Origin: Shinella granuli
Lineage (GTDB): Bacteria; Pseudomonadota; Alphaproteobacteria; Rhizobiales; Rhizobiaceae
NCBI RefSeq assembly: GCF_004341885.1
Contig: NZ_SLVX01000023.1
Span: 1 to 64,000 of the forward strand
Direction of reading: 5' to 3'
Length of the DNA stretch: 64,000 bases
The notes under the pieces were generated by a model. The model did no database searches and was not told the origin of the DNA. It was given only the letters and a program-made list of their open reading frames with translations. Positions 27,677 through 36,713 of this stretch are shown in pieces (position 1 is the first letter of the stretch; each line of letters opens with the position of its first letter). The translations under genes were made by a program, and so were the position numbers.

Positions 27677-29275
27677 TCAGGCATTGCCGCGGATCATGTC
27701 CGCGGCCTTTTCGCCGATCATGATCGTCGCCGCATTGGTGTTGGAGCCGACAAGGCTCGGCATGGCGGAACTGTCGCAGATGCGGATGCCGTCGAGGCCG
27801 TGCACGCGCAACTGCGGATCGACCACCGCCATCTCGTCCCGTCCCATCTTGCAGGTGCAGGTGGGGTGGTAGGAGGTGCGGCCGTACTGGCGGGTGTAGG
27901 CGACATAGTCGTCCTGCGTGCGCACATTCCTGCCAGGGAAATGCAGCGTCTTGATGTATTTTTGCAGCGATGGCTGAGCAAAGATCTCCTGGCTGATTTT
28001 CACGCCCTCGACCGAGATTTTCACATCCTCCGGATCGGCCAGGAAATTCGGGTCGATGACCGGCAGGGCGCGCGGATCGGCCGAGCGCAGGCTCACCGTT
28101 CCACGGGATTTCGGCCGCAGCGTATAGGAATTGAGCGTGATGCCGGAGGAGCCCTTCGGCACGCCGGGAACGCCCGCTTCCGCCCCCGCCCCTGCGAGAA
28201 AGTGGAATTGCAGGTCCGGCGTGGGGTTCGCCTTGTCGCCGTACCAGAAGGCGCCGCCCTCCACCACGTTGGAGGTGATGGGGCCGGACTTGAACAGCGT
28301 ATATTGAATGCCCGCCCAGATCGACCAATGCAGCCTGTTGTACTTGTCGAGGCTGTCGTGGTTCTTCAGTTCCGCGACGATATCGACGCCGAAATGGTCC
28401 TGGAGGTTCTGGCCGACGCCGGCCATGTCCTGCACCACGTCGATGCCGTGGTTTTTCAGCGCATCGGCCGGGCCGACGCCCGAGAGCATCATCAGCTTCG
28501 GCGTGCCGATGGCGCCCGACGTGACCAGCACCTCGCTCTCCGCCCGCGCCGTCATGCGCTTGCCGTCGACCGCGTAGTCGACGCCCACGGCGCGGCGCCC
28601 CTCGAAGACGATGCGCAGGACGAGCGCGCCGGTGACGACCGTGAGGTTCTTGCGCTTGAGGGCCGGGCGCAGATAGCCGACGGCGGCCGAGCAGCGGCGG
28701 TTGTCGCGCGTCGTCGTCTGGTAGACGCCGGCGCCCTCCTGTACCGGGCCGTTGAAGTCCGGGTTGTAGGGAATGCCGAATTCCTGGCAGCTCTGCACGA
28801 AGGCCCGCGTCATGCGCTGCGGTTCGGGAATGTTCGAGACGCCGAGCGGGCCATCCGTGCCATGCCAGGCGCCGGACAGAATAGCGTTGCCCTCCGAGCG
28901 CAGGAAATATTTCTGGATGTCCCGGAAACCCCAGCCCTCGGCGCCTTCCTCGACCCAGCGGTCATAATCGCCGGGAACGCCGCGCGTGAAAACTTCCGCA
29001 TTGATGGAAGAACCGCCGCCGAGCACCTTTGCCTGCGCGTAAAGGATCTCGCGGTTGTTGGCATGTTTCTGGGGCGCGGTCTTCAGGCCCCAGGTCAGCG
29101 GACCCGTCGTCATCTTGGCGAAGCCGACGGGCATGTGGATGAGCGGATTGGTATCGCGCCCGCCCGCCTCGATGAGGCAGACGCGCGCGGACGGGTTTTC
29201 CGAAAGCCGCGCCGCCAAAACGCAGCCAGCGCTGCCGCCGCCGACGATCACATAGTCATAGCCGGCGGACATCAT
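27677..29275 (-). CDS. GMC family oxidoreductase (choline dehydrogenase-like)
   Basis: FAD-dependent alcohol dehydrogenase of 532 residues. The N-terminal FAD motif is YVIVGGGSAGCVLAARL, followed by GGGSSINAEVF. The C-terminal active-site region has HPTCTCKMGRDEM and SNTNAATIMIGEKAAD. GMC enzymes oxidise primary alcohols, often to aldehydes. The start at 29275 overlaps the aldehyde dehydrogenase stop by four bases, so the pair probably acts in sequence. It is the last gene of the importer operon. Confidence 0.92.
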   Translation of the reverse strand: MMSAGYDYVIVGGGSAGCVLAARLSENPSARVCLIEAGGRDTNPLIHMPVGFAKMTTGPLTWGLKTAPQKHANNREILYAQAKVLGGGSSINAEVFTRGVPGDYDRWVEEGAEGWGFRDIQKYFLRSEGNAILSGAWHGTDGPLGVSNIPEPQRMTRAFVQSCQEFGIPYNPDFNGPVQEGAGVYQTTTRDNRRCSAAVGYLRPALKRKNLTVVTGALVLRIVFEGRRAVGVDYAVDGKRMTARAESEVLVTSGAIGTPKLMMLSGVGPADALKNHGIDVVQDMAGVGQNLQDHFGVDIVAELKNHDSLDKYNRLHWSIWAGIQYTLFKSGPITSNVVEGGAFWYGDKANPTPDLQFHFLAGAGAEAGVPGVPKGSSGITLNSYTLRPKSRGTVSLRSADPRALPVIDPNFLADPEDVKISVEGVKISQEIFAQPSLQKYIKTLHFPGRNVRTQDDYVAYTRQYGRTSYHPTCTCKMGRDEMAVVDPQLRVHGLDGIRICDSSAMPSLVGSNTNAATIMIGEKAADMIRGNA

Positions 29276-30768
29276 GCGATCCAATGCGTGCGCTTGCCGA
29301 TCTCGACATGAACGGACTTCACCTGCGTATACTCCTCCACGCCATAGACGCCGGCCTCGCGGCCCCAGCCGGATTGCTTGAAGCCGCCGAGCGGCATTTC
29401 GGGACCGCCCGCCATGATCGTGTTGACCCAGAAGCGCCCGGCGCGAACCCGGCGGCTCACCGTCAGCGCCTTGTCGATATTCTTCGTCCAGACGCTCGCC
29501 GCAAGTCCGTAGACGGTGTCATTGGCAAGCTGGATGGCTTCTTCCACCGTATCGAAATGCATGGAGCACAGGACGGGCCCAAAAATCTCGTCGCGGGCGA
29601 TCGCCATGTCGCGGGACACGCCGGAGAACAGCGTCGGCGCGATATATTGGCCGCGGCCGAGATCGATCGGCCCGCCACCGGCCAGAAGCTGCGCGCCTGC
29701 GGCTTTCCCCTTGGCGATATAGTCGAGGATCGTGGCGTTCTGCGCCTCTGTGGTGATGGCACCGACCTGCGTCGCCTCGTCCAGCGGATCGCCGACGCGG
29801 ATTCTTGTCATCTTTTCGGCAAGCAGTTTCTCGAAATCGGCCGCGACGGAGCGCTCGACGATCAGCCGCGAGGACGAGACGCAGCACTGCCCGGTGTTGA
29901 AGCTGATGCCGAAGGCCGCACCATCGGCGGCGTCTTCCAGATCGGAATCGGCGAAGACGATGATCGGGTTCTTGCCGCCAAGCTCCAAGCCAAGCTTCTT
30001 GAAATTGCTGTCGGCGGCGGCGTGGACGCAAGAACGGCCGACGGCCGTCGAACCGGTGAAGGACAGCATGTCGACGTCCGGATGCTCCGACAACGCCTGG
30101 CCGATCACGCGGCCGGAACCGGTGACGACATTGTAGACCCCGGCCGGCAGGCCCGCTTCATCAAGCACTTCGGCGAGCAGCAGCGTCGTGGCGGAGGTGA
30201 CTTCCGATGGCTTGACGACCATCGTGCAGCCGGAAGCGAGGATGAAGGGCACCCGCTCGCACAGGATCAGGAAGGGGAAATTCCAGGGCGTGATCAGGCC
30301 GACGACGCCGATCGGCTCGCGCAGCACCATGCCGAAGAGGTCGTCGCCGAGCGAATTGAAGCTGTCGCCATGCAACATGCGCGCCGCACCGGCGCCGACC
30401 TCGAAGCAGGCGATGCAATGGTCGATCTCGCCGCGCGCCTGGGAGATCGGCTTGCCGTTCTCCAGCGCCTCCCAATAGGCGATCTCGTCCCGGCGGCGGC
30501 GCAGGATTTCGGCGACGCGCAACAGGACGCTCCCGCGCGCCGCGCCCGAAAGGCCCGACCAGCGGCGATCCTCGAAGGCCTGCCTTGCCGCGGCGACCAC
30601 GGCGTTCAGGTCCTCGACCGTGCAGCGGACCGTGCGCGTGACGGGCGTGCCGTGGCCCGGCGAGGCGCGCTCGAAGTGCTCCGCGCCGTCCCTCCACTGC
30701 CCGTCGACGAAAAAGCCGAAGGTGCGCGCTGCGGTCGGGGCAGAAAGATACGGGTTTTTCTGGTCCAT
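29272..30768 (-). CDS. Aldehyde dehydrogenase
   Basis: NAD(P)-dependent aldehyde dehydrogenase of 498 residues. It has the N-terminal FFVDGQW, TPWNFPF, the catalytic glutamate in LELGGKNP and the catalytic cysteine in NTGQCCVSSSR. It should oxidise the aldehyde made by the neighbouring alcohol-oxidising enzymes. GGAGGAG precedes the ATG. It lies 25 bases downstream of the zinc alcohol dehydrogenase gene. Confidence 0.94.
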   Translation of the reverse strand: MDQKNPYLSAPTAARTFGFFVDGQWRDGAEHFERASPGHGTPVTRTVRCTVEDLNAVVAAARQAFEDRRWSGLSGAARGSVLLRVAEILRRRRDEIAYWEALENGKPISQARGEIDHCIACFEVGAGAARMLHGDSFNSLGDDLFGMVLREPIGVVGLITPWNFPFLILCERVPFILASGCTMVVKPSEVTSATTLLLAEVLDEAGLPAGVYNVVTGSGRVIGQALSEHPDVDMLSFTGSTAVGRSCVHAAADSNFKKLGLELGGKNPIIVFADSDLEDAADGAAFGISFNTGQCCVSSSRLIVERSVAADFEKLLAEKMTRIRVGDPLDEATQVGAITTEAQNATILDYIAKGKAAGAQLLAGGGPIDLGRGQYIAPTLFSGVSRDMAIARDEIFGPVLCSMHFDTVEEAIQLANDTVYGLAASVWTKNIDKALTVSRRVRAGRFWVNTIMAGGPEMPLGGFKQSGWGREAGVYGVEEYTQVKSVHVEIGKRTHWIA

Positions 30769-30793
30769 GAGATCTCCTCCACTTCGATGGTGT

Positions 30794-31828
30794 TTACGCC
30801 GAAACGGCGATTTGCGTCTTCAGGTGCTGCGGCCGGTCGCCGAGGGTTTCGAAAGCCTCCTGGATTTTTTCCAGCGGATAGCTCGCCTTCGTGAAATCCT
30901 CCGTATGGAACCGGCCATGCGACAGGAGGGTCAACGCATCGTGCATATCCTCCCCCATGCCCGCGACGGAGCCCTTGAGGCTCGCCTCCTCCAGAACCGT
31001 GCGGAGAATATCGATCGGCACGGTCTCGCCGGGCGGCGTGATGCCGAAGAAGGCGACGTGCCCGCCGCGGCGCGCCAGGCCAAATGCCTGCTCATAGAGC
31101 TTCCTGTTGCCGACGCTTTCGATCACCAGGTCCGCGCCGCGCCCGCCGGTCATCCGCAGCACGGTTTCCCCGAGTTCGGCCGGGTCGGACACCGCCGCAT
31201 CCGCCCCCGCCGCAAGCGCCATCCGGCAGCGCTCGGCCGAGAGATCGGCGACGATGATGGGCGCGGCACCGACAAGCCGCATCATCTGCACATGCAGGTT
31301 GCCGATCGGCCCGGCGCCGAAGATGACCACCGATTGGCCGAACGCCGCCTTCGCCTTGCGCGCCGCACGAACGACGCAGGCGACCGGTTCGGTGAGCACG
31401 AGAACCTCGTCGGCGATATCGGCCGCGACGGGGATGGCGAGCCGGGCGGGCACGGCGACGAATTCGGCGAAGGCGCCATCCCTGGTGATACCGACCTGGG
31501 TGACCTCGGCGCAGTTCAGCACCTCGTTGCGGCGGCACCAGAAGCAGGTACCGCAGCCGATATTGATATCGACGACGACCCGCGTGCCGGCCGCAAGGTG
31601 GCGGACATTGGCGCCGCATTCGGCAATCGTGCCGCAGAATTCATGACCGGGGACCAGCGGCAGCCGGTCCGCGGCGTAGTGACCGTTGAAGATGTGGATA
31701 TCCGTGCCGCAGATGCCCGTGCGCGTCACCCGCACCAGCACATCGTCCGGGCCGATGGACGGCACCGGGACCGCACGGATCTCGAAGCGTTTCGGCGCGG
31801 TGAGGACGGCGGCTTGCATGGTGTTCAT
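30794..31828 (-). CDS. Zinc-dependent alcohol dehydrogenase (sorbitol/threonine dehydrogenase-like)
   Basis: Medium-chain dehydrogenase of 344 residues. Catalytic zinc ligands appear in GICGTDIH and PGHEFCGTIAE, the structural-zinc region in CGTCFWCRRNEVLNC and the NAD motif in IFGAGPIGNLH. It probably oxidises a secondary alcohol of a polyol or sugar. A GAGG site six bases before the ATG at 31828 favours that start; a GTG at 31840 overlapping the permease stop is an alternative. Confidence 0.91.
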   Translation of the reverse strand: MNTMQAAVLTAPKRFEIRAVPVPSIGPDDVLVRVTRTGICGTDIHIFNGHYAADRLPLVPGHEFCGTIAECGANVRHLAAGTRVVVDINIGCGTCFWCRRNEVLNCAEVTQVGITRDGAFAEFVAVPARLAIPVAADIADEVLVLTEPVACVVRAARKAKAAFGQSVVIFGAGPIGNLHVQMMRLVGAAPIIVADLSAERCRMALAAGADAAVSDPAELGETVLRMTGGRGADLVIESVGNRKLYEQAFGLARRGGHVAFFGITPPGETVPIDILRTVLEEASLKGSVAGMGEDMHDALTLLSHGRFHTEDFTKASYPLEKIQEAFETLGDRPQHLKTQIAVSA

Positions 31829-31836
31829 GGCCGGCC

Positions 31837-32778
31837 TCACTTCACGGTGCGCAGCTTGGCGCGGTCGATGGTCAGCGCGATGGCGACGATCAGCACGACA
31901 CCGAAGACGATCTGCTGGCGTGTCGCGTCGATCTCGAAATAGAGCATCGAGGCGCGGATGACGGCGACGATGAGCGTGCCGACCACCGTATTGGCCACGC
32001 CGCCGACACCGCCCGTCAACGGCGTGCCGCCGACCAGCACGGCGACGATGGCCGGCAGCAGGAAGCCGTTGGCAATGGTCGGCGCGCCGCCGGAAAGCTT
32101 GACCGCAAAGAGCAGGCCGGCGATGGCGGCAAGCGCGCCGGATATCGCGAAGGCGAGGATTTTGTAGCGCGCGACATTGAGGCCCGAGGCGGCGGCGGCA
32201 AGCTCGCCCGCGCCGACCGCCTTCAGGGCGCGCCCCAGCGTCGTGCGGCGCTCGATGAACAGGCAGAGGACAACGAGCACGGCGGCGATCAGCAGTTCAT
32301 GCGGCACGCCCCAGGTGCGGCCGATCATCCAGCCGAAGGTCTCGTTGCGCTGGGCGGCGTCCATGTTGAGCGCGCGCTGGCCGGACAGCCATTGCGCAAT
32401 GGAGAAGGCGACGCCGCCGACGGCGAGCGTCGAGATGAAGGACGGCACGAAGAGCCGTGTCGTCACATAGCCGGAGAGCATGCCGAGCAGGAAGCCGGCC
32501 ATCACGCAGAGCACGGCGACCCACGCCCCCATCGAGGCGAGATAGACCGAGGCGACGACTGTCACCATGTTGGCCATGGACTGGGCCGAAAGGTCGATGC
32601 CGCCGATATAGATGGCGAAGGTGAGCCCCAGCGCCATGATGAACAGCGGCACGATATCGCCGGCAATGCCGAGCAGGTTCGACGGGCGCAGGAAGCCGGG
32701 ATCGTTGACGCCGACGATGGCGACGAGCACGACCAGCGTGATCCAGGGCAGGTGCGGTTTGAGGCGCTGAATATCCAT
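31837..32778 (-). CDS. Sugar ABC transporter permease (BPD_transp_2), second copy
   Basis: Inner-membrane permease of 313 residues in the RbsC class. It has the motif IGGIDLSAQSMANMV and the C-terminal GGTPLTGGVGGV loop with many hydrophobic segments. With the other permease of this operon it likely forms a heterodimeric channel, unlike the single-gene homodimers of many ribose-type systems. It follows the ATPase gene by 8 bases. Confidence 0.91.
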   Translation of the reverse strand: MDIQRLKPHLPWITLVVLVAIVGVNDPGFLRPSNLLGIAGDIVPLFIMALGLTFAIYIGGIDLSAQSMANMVTVVASVYLASMGAWVAVLCVMAGFLLGMLSGYVTTRLFVPSFISTLAVGGVAFSIAQWLSGQRALNMDAAQRNETFGWMIGRTWGVPHELLIAAVLVVLCLFIERRTTLGRALKAVGAGELAAAASGLNVARYKILAFAISGALAAIAGLLFAVKLSGGAPTIANGFLLPAIVAVLVGGTPLTGGVGGVANTVVGTLIVAVIRASMLYFEIDATRQQIVFGVVLIVAIALTIDRAKLRTVK

Positions 32779-32786
32779 CTTGTCCC

Positions 32787-34292
32787 TCAGATCATGTAGT
32801 GCAGGAGGTCGAAGGGCGTGGGCTTGGCACCCGGCTCGCAGGAAAACTGCTTCTGGATGCGCCCGTCCTTGACGACGATGATGGTGTGCGACAGGCCGAT
32901 CGCCTCTTCCAGCGTATCGGCGACCAGCACGATGCCGACACCCGCCGCGCTCATGGCGCGGATCATGTCGTAGACGTCTTCCTTGGCGCCGATGTCGAGG
33001 CCGCGCGTCGGGTGGTCGAGCAGCATGATGTCGGAGCCGCCGGAGCGCCATTTGGCGAGAACCACCTTTTGCTGGTTGCCGCCGGAGAGATTGCCGCAAT
33101 CGGCGAACTCGGAATGCGCCTTGATCGACAGTTTCCTGATCCAGTCGCGCGCCAGCGCCCGTTCTTCGGCAACGCGCAGCACCCCGCCGCGCGAATGGTT
33201 CTTCATCTGCGAGAGCGTCATGTTCTCATAGACGTTCATGCCGGCGACGATGCCCTCGACCTTGCGCTCGCGCGGCACATAGCCGACGCCATGGGCGACC
33301 GACTGGCGCGGAGAATAGCCGTTCGCCGCCGCGCCCTTAATCGTTAGGCGGCCGGTCACCGGCGTCAGCATGCCGTAGATGGTGCGCAGGATCGCCTCGC
33401 GGCCCGAGCCTTCCGTGCCGACGAGACACAGGACTTCGCCGGCATGCAGCTTCAGCGAGATATCCTGGATGCGGCCGGGAAGGCCGACGCCCTCCATCTC
33501 GACCAGCCTTTTCGACGCATCGAACGGCTTTTGCAGGTGCTCGCGGTAATATTGCTTGTCGACATTGCGGCCGACCATCTTGTGCTGGATGGCCTCGGCC
33601 GTCGCGCCGCCGCGCTCCACCACGTCGACCACCTCGCCGTCCTTCATCACATAGATGCGGTCGGAAAGGTCCATCACCTCGTCCATGCGGTGCGAGACGA
33701 AGATGAAGGAGGCGCGGGTCGTCAGTTCGCGCACCAGCTTGAAGAGCAGCGCCACCTCTTCCTTCGAGAGGACCGAGGTCGGCTCGTCGAGCAGGATGAC
33801 GAGGTCGCCCTTCACCCGCTCCTCCAGCGTCAGCACCTTGGCAAGCTCGACGAGCTGGCGCTGGGCGAAGGAGAGCTTTGACGTCACCATCGCCGGGTCG
33901 ATATCGAGCTTCACCTTGGCAAGCTGCGCCCTGGCGGCGCTCGCCATCGCCTTCCAGTCGACGACGCCGAAGCGGACGAACTGGCGCTCGTAGCCGAGGA
34001 AGATGTTCTCCATGACGGAGAGGTTCGGGATCAGGGACTGTTCCTGGAACACCATCCCGATGCCCTTTTCCATCGCCTGGCGCGGATTGGCAAAGCGGAC
34101 GGGCGCGCCCTTGATGAGGACCTGGCCGCCATCCGGCTGGTAGGCGCCGTAGATGACCTTCATCAGGGTGGATTTTCCGGCGCCGTTCTCGCCCACCAGC
34201 CCGACGATCTCGCCGCGCCTGATGTGGAAATCGATCGCCTTCAGCGCATGGACGCCGGGGAATTTCTTGTCGACGGCTTTCAGCTCATACAT
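32787..34292 (-). CDS. Sugar ABC transporter ATP-binding protein (two-domain, RbsA type)
   Basis: Cytoplasmic ATPase of 501 residues with two nucleotide-binding domains. The first has Walker A GENGAGKST and Walker B ILLDEPTSVL with a degenerate signature (LSFAQRQLVELAKVL). The second has the altered P-loop VGTEGSGREAIL, signature NLSGGNQQK and IMLLDHPTRGLD. This asymmetric pattern is normal for CUT2 sugar ATPases. It is placed between the two permease genes. Confidence 0.92.
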   Translation of the reverse strand: MYELKAVDKKFPGVHALKAIDFHIRRGEIVGLVGENGAGKSTLMKVIYGAYQPDGGQVLIKGAPVRFANPRQAMEKGIGMVFQEQSLIPNLSVMENIFLGYERQFVRFGVVDWKAMASAARAQLAKVKLDIDPAMVTSKLSFAQRQLVELAKVLTLEERVKGDLVILLDEPTSVLSKEEVALLFKLVRELTTRASFIFVSHRMDEVMDLSDRIYVMKDGEVVDVVERGGATAEAIQHKMVGRNVDKQYYREHLQKPFDASKRLVEMEGVGLPGRIQDISLKLHAGEVLCLVGTEGSGREAILRTIYGMLTPVTGRLTIKGAAANGYSPRQSVAHGVGYVPRERKVEGIVAGMNVYENMTLSQMKNHSRGGVLRVAEERALARDWIRKLSIKAHSEFADCGNLSGGNQQKVVLAKWRSGGSDIMLLDHPTRGLDIGAKEDVYDMIRAMSAAGVGIVLVADTLEEAIGLSHTIIVVKDGRIQKQFSCEPGAKPTPFDLLHYMI

Positions 34293-34300
34293 GGCGCGCC

Positions 34301-35266
34301 TCACTTCACGAAGGAAACCATCTTGCGGTCGGTCGAAAGCACGACGGCAAGAATGACGAGCAGGCCGAGCACGCCGTCCTGGAGGAAATCCGGCAGGCCG
34401 ATGACGACCATGCCGTTGTCGATGACATTGACGATGAGGACGCCAACGAGCGCGTTCCACACGCCGCCGATGCCGCCCCACAGCGCCACGCCCCCGACCA
34501 CGACGGAGGTGATGGAGACGAACATGAAGTTCGCCCCCGTCACCGATTCCGCCTGCCCGATGCGGGCGACGACGAGGATTGCGGCGATGGCATAGAACAC
34601 GCCGGCCAGCGCAAAGCCGGTGACGCGGACGCGGGTGACGTTGAGGCCCGAGGCATGCGCCAGATCCTCGCCGCCGCCGACGGCATAGAAGTTGCGCCCG
34701 AGCGTCGTGTGGGTCTGGATGAACCAGCCGACGAAGAGGAAGAAGGCCGCGACATAGACCATCAGCGGAAAGCCGAGCCAGCGCACCGTCAAGAGGCCGC
34801 GGAAGGCGGCGTCGCCGACCTTCACGATATCGCCGCCGGTGAGGAGGATCGCCGCGCCCGTGCCGACGAAGCCCATGGCAAGGCTCGCCATGAAGGACGG
34901 GATCTTCAACTTCACATGGACCAGCCCGTTCAAAAGCCCGATCAGGCCGCCGAGCACCAGCACCAGCGGAATCGCGATCCAGCCGAACCCGGCGAGCGAG
35001 CCGCCGAGCTGGGCGAAGATGAAGGCGAAGGAGACCGCCGTGAGCGAGACCGTTCCCTCCATGGAAAGGTCGATCGATCCCATGACGATGATGAAGGTGA
35101 CGCCGATGGCGACCATCAGCGCCGGGGCCGCCGCAATCGCGATGCGGGCAAAGTTCCGCAGCGAGAAGAAGGTCGGATTGAGCGCGGTGAAAAAGATCAC
35201 CAGCGCGATCAGCACCAGCAGCGGCGCCCATTTGATCAAGGTTTCGCGCGATAGGCGACGTGTCAC
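34301..35266 (-). CDS. Sugar ABC transporter permease (BPD_transp_2), first copy
   Basis: Inner-membrane permease of 321 residues in the RbsC class, with IVMGSIDLSMEGTVSL and the C-terminal VGGVALWGGIGGVWNA loop. A GTG at 35266 is the best start because GAGGGG lies eight bases before it; another GTG at 35275 is too close to that site. It follows the binding-protein gene after a 74-base gap that contains a hairpin. Confidence 0.89.
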   Translation of the reverse strand: MTRRLSRETLIKWAPLLVLIALVIFFTALNPTFFSLRNFARIAIAAAPALMVAIGVTFIIVMGSIDLSMEGTVSLTAVSFAFIFAQLGGSLAGFGWIAIPLVLVLGGLIGLLNGLVHVKLKIPSFMASLAMGFVGTGAAILLTGGDIVKVGDAAFRGLLTVRWLGFPLMVYVAAFFLFVGWFIQTHTTLGRNFYAVGGGEDLAHASGLNVTRVRVTGFALAGVFYAIAAILVVARIGQAESVTGANFMFVSITSVVVGGVALWGGIGGVWNALVGVLIVNVIDNGMVVIGLPDFLQDGVLGLLVILAVVLSTDRKMVSFVK

Positions 35267-35306
35267 GTCAGACACCCCTCTTCCAGGAAAATTTCTCAGG
35301 AGAAGC

Positions 35307-35331
35307 GGCGGCAGCGCGTGCGGCTGCCGCC
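35307..35331 (-). promoter_or_regulatory. Intercistronic hairpin after the binding-protein gene
   Basis: A 9-bp perfect stem (GGCGGCAGC / GCTGCCGCC) just after the binding-protein stop and before the first permease. Such stems often stabilise the upstream mRNA segment or partially terminate, giving more binding protein than permease. No T run follows, so full termination is unlikely. Confidence 0.55.
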
Positions 35332-35340
35332 TTGGCCCTA

Positions 35341-36456
35341 TTAGGCCTTGTACTGGATCTGGCCGTTCGACGGCCCCCAGAAATCTTTCCAGTCGTAGGC
35401 CGGCACGGAATCGAGGTACTTCGCCTTGAATTCCGCCGCGTCCCTGGCCGTGACGAGGATGGTCGGGCCGTAGAATTCGCGGTGCTCCTTCGGCTCCTCG
35501 GAAGGCTTGAAGGTGCCGATGGCGGCATGGTAGGCGAGCGCCGCGCTGATGCCGCCGCCCCAATGCGGATTGGTGAAGACGGTGGCGAGCAGCTGGCCGT
35601 CCATGACCATCTGCACGGCCTCCGGATTGCCGTCATAGGCGACGATCGGCATGTCCTCGATGCCCTCGGCGCGCAGCGCCTCGATGACGCCATAGGCGAT
35701 GTTGTCGTTGGCGCAGTGCACGCCCTTGATCCTGTCGCCGTAGCGCGTAAGGAACGAGGCCATCAGGGCGGCGCCCTTCTGGGTGTCCCAGTCGGCGGGC
35801 TGCGCGTCGAGAAGCTCGATGTTCGGGAAATCCTTCAGCGCATTCTGGAGGCCGGCGAGGCGCTCGACGGCCGGGTTGTTGGCCGCGATGCCGCCGAGAT
35901 GGACCACGCCGCCCTCGCCGCCCATCGCCTCGAAGAGGATGCGGGCGGTCTCTTCCGCCGGCTTCTCGTCTGACCAGGTCATGTGCGAGACGTAGTTGTC
36001 GCCGAAATCCCACGGATGCAGGTCATCGGTCTTGTTCCAGATCGTGGAAATATAGGCGCCGGCCGCCTGGACCGCCTCGACGACCGGGCGGGCGTTCGGG
36101 CTGTCATTGGCATCGCAGGCGATGGCGCAATTGCCGTTGTTCTTGGCGAGGAAGGCCTTGATGTCGGACAGCGACTTTTCCGTCGAGCCCTCGTTGATGA
36201 GGCTGACCAGCGCGCTCTTCGGCCTGCCGAGCGATTCCACGAAGGCCTCGCCGCCGGCGATGACCGAGTTCCAGTAGGCGGACGCCCGGTCGCGATAGCT
36301 CCAGGCGATCGCCGGGTCCGTCAGCGCTGCCGCGGCCGTCCCGCGGCCGAACACGCCCGGCACCGCGGCAACGCCGAGACCGGCGGCCGTGGCGAAGAGA
36401 AAGTTGCGGCGACTGATCGTCTCCCGCTCGATGAAATCCTTGATGAAGGTCGACAT
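35341..36456 (-). CDS. Sugar ABC transporter binding protein with Tat-type signal
   Basis: Periplasmic type I binding protein of 371 residues. The N-terminus carries SRRNFLF (residues 15-21) and a hydrophobic stretch, a twin-arginine export signal that is less usual for this class. The mature part has NNGNCAIACDANDSPNARPV, GVHCANDNIAYGVIEAL and VAYDGNPEAVQMVMDG, as in ribose/xylitol-type binding proteins. It is first in a seven-gene operon with two permeases, ATPase and three alcohol/aldehyde oxidising enzymes, so the ligand is probably a polyol or sugar. Operator site D lies about 107 bases upstream. Confidence 0.91.
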   Translation of the reverse strand: MSTFIKDFIERETISRRNFLFATAAGLGVAAVPGVFGRGTAAAALTDPAIAWSYRDRASAYWNSVIAGGEAFVESLGRPKSALVSLINEGSTEKSLSDIKAFLAKNNGNCAIACDANDSPNARPVVEAVQAAGAYISTIWNKTDDLHPWDFGDNYVSHMTWSDEKPAEETARILFEAMGGEGGVVHLGGIAANNPAVERLAGLQNALKDFPNIELLDAQPADWDTQKGAALMASFLTRYGDRIKGVHCANDNIAYGVIEALRAEGIEDMPIVAYDGNPEAVQMVMDGQLLATVFTNPHWGGGISAALAYHAAIGTFKPSEEPKEHREFYGPTILVTARDAAEFKAKYLDSVPAYDWKDFWGPSNGQIQYKA

Positions 36457-36562
36457 TGGCTCCTCCGGTTCCCGTTTGAAAAATCCACTTTCGCGTTACG
36501 GCAGATCTGGCAGGCCACAATGCCCGGATGTCCGCTGCCAACAACACGCGCCACTCCACTAA

Positions 36563-36578
36563 CGCACTAACTAGTTAC
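36563..36578. promoter_or_regulatory. TetR-type operator, site D (sugar importer operon / tetR)
   Basis: CGCACTAACTAGTTAC carries a perfect right half and core of the shared palindrome, with a degenerate outer left half. It sits in the 257-base divergent region between the importer operon and the regulator gene and could control both. Otherwise the region 36457-36713 shows no gene. Confidence 0.65.
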
Positions 36579-36713
36579 TGCATTATTGCCATTGCCGTCA
36601 AGTGGGGTACACTGGCTGCGAGCGCATCGCGCGGTTCAGGCGTTTTTGACGCCGCGCGATTCGTGCGTATATGACTGGAAGTGTGGAAACCTCGACCGCG
36701 GCGGAGAACGGCC

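Noticed and set aside
27677-29275. Assignment of the GMC gene as betA (choline dehydrogenase)
   Set aside because: No betB, betI or choline transporter is near, and it is in an importer/dehydrogenase operon for a sugar-like compound; only the family is supported.
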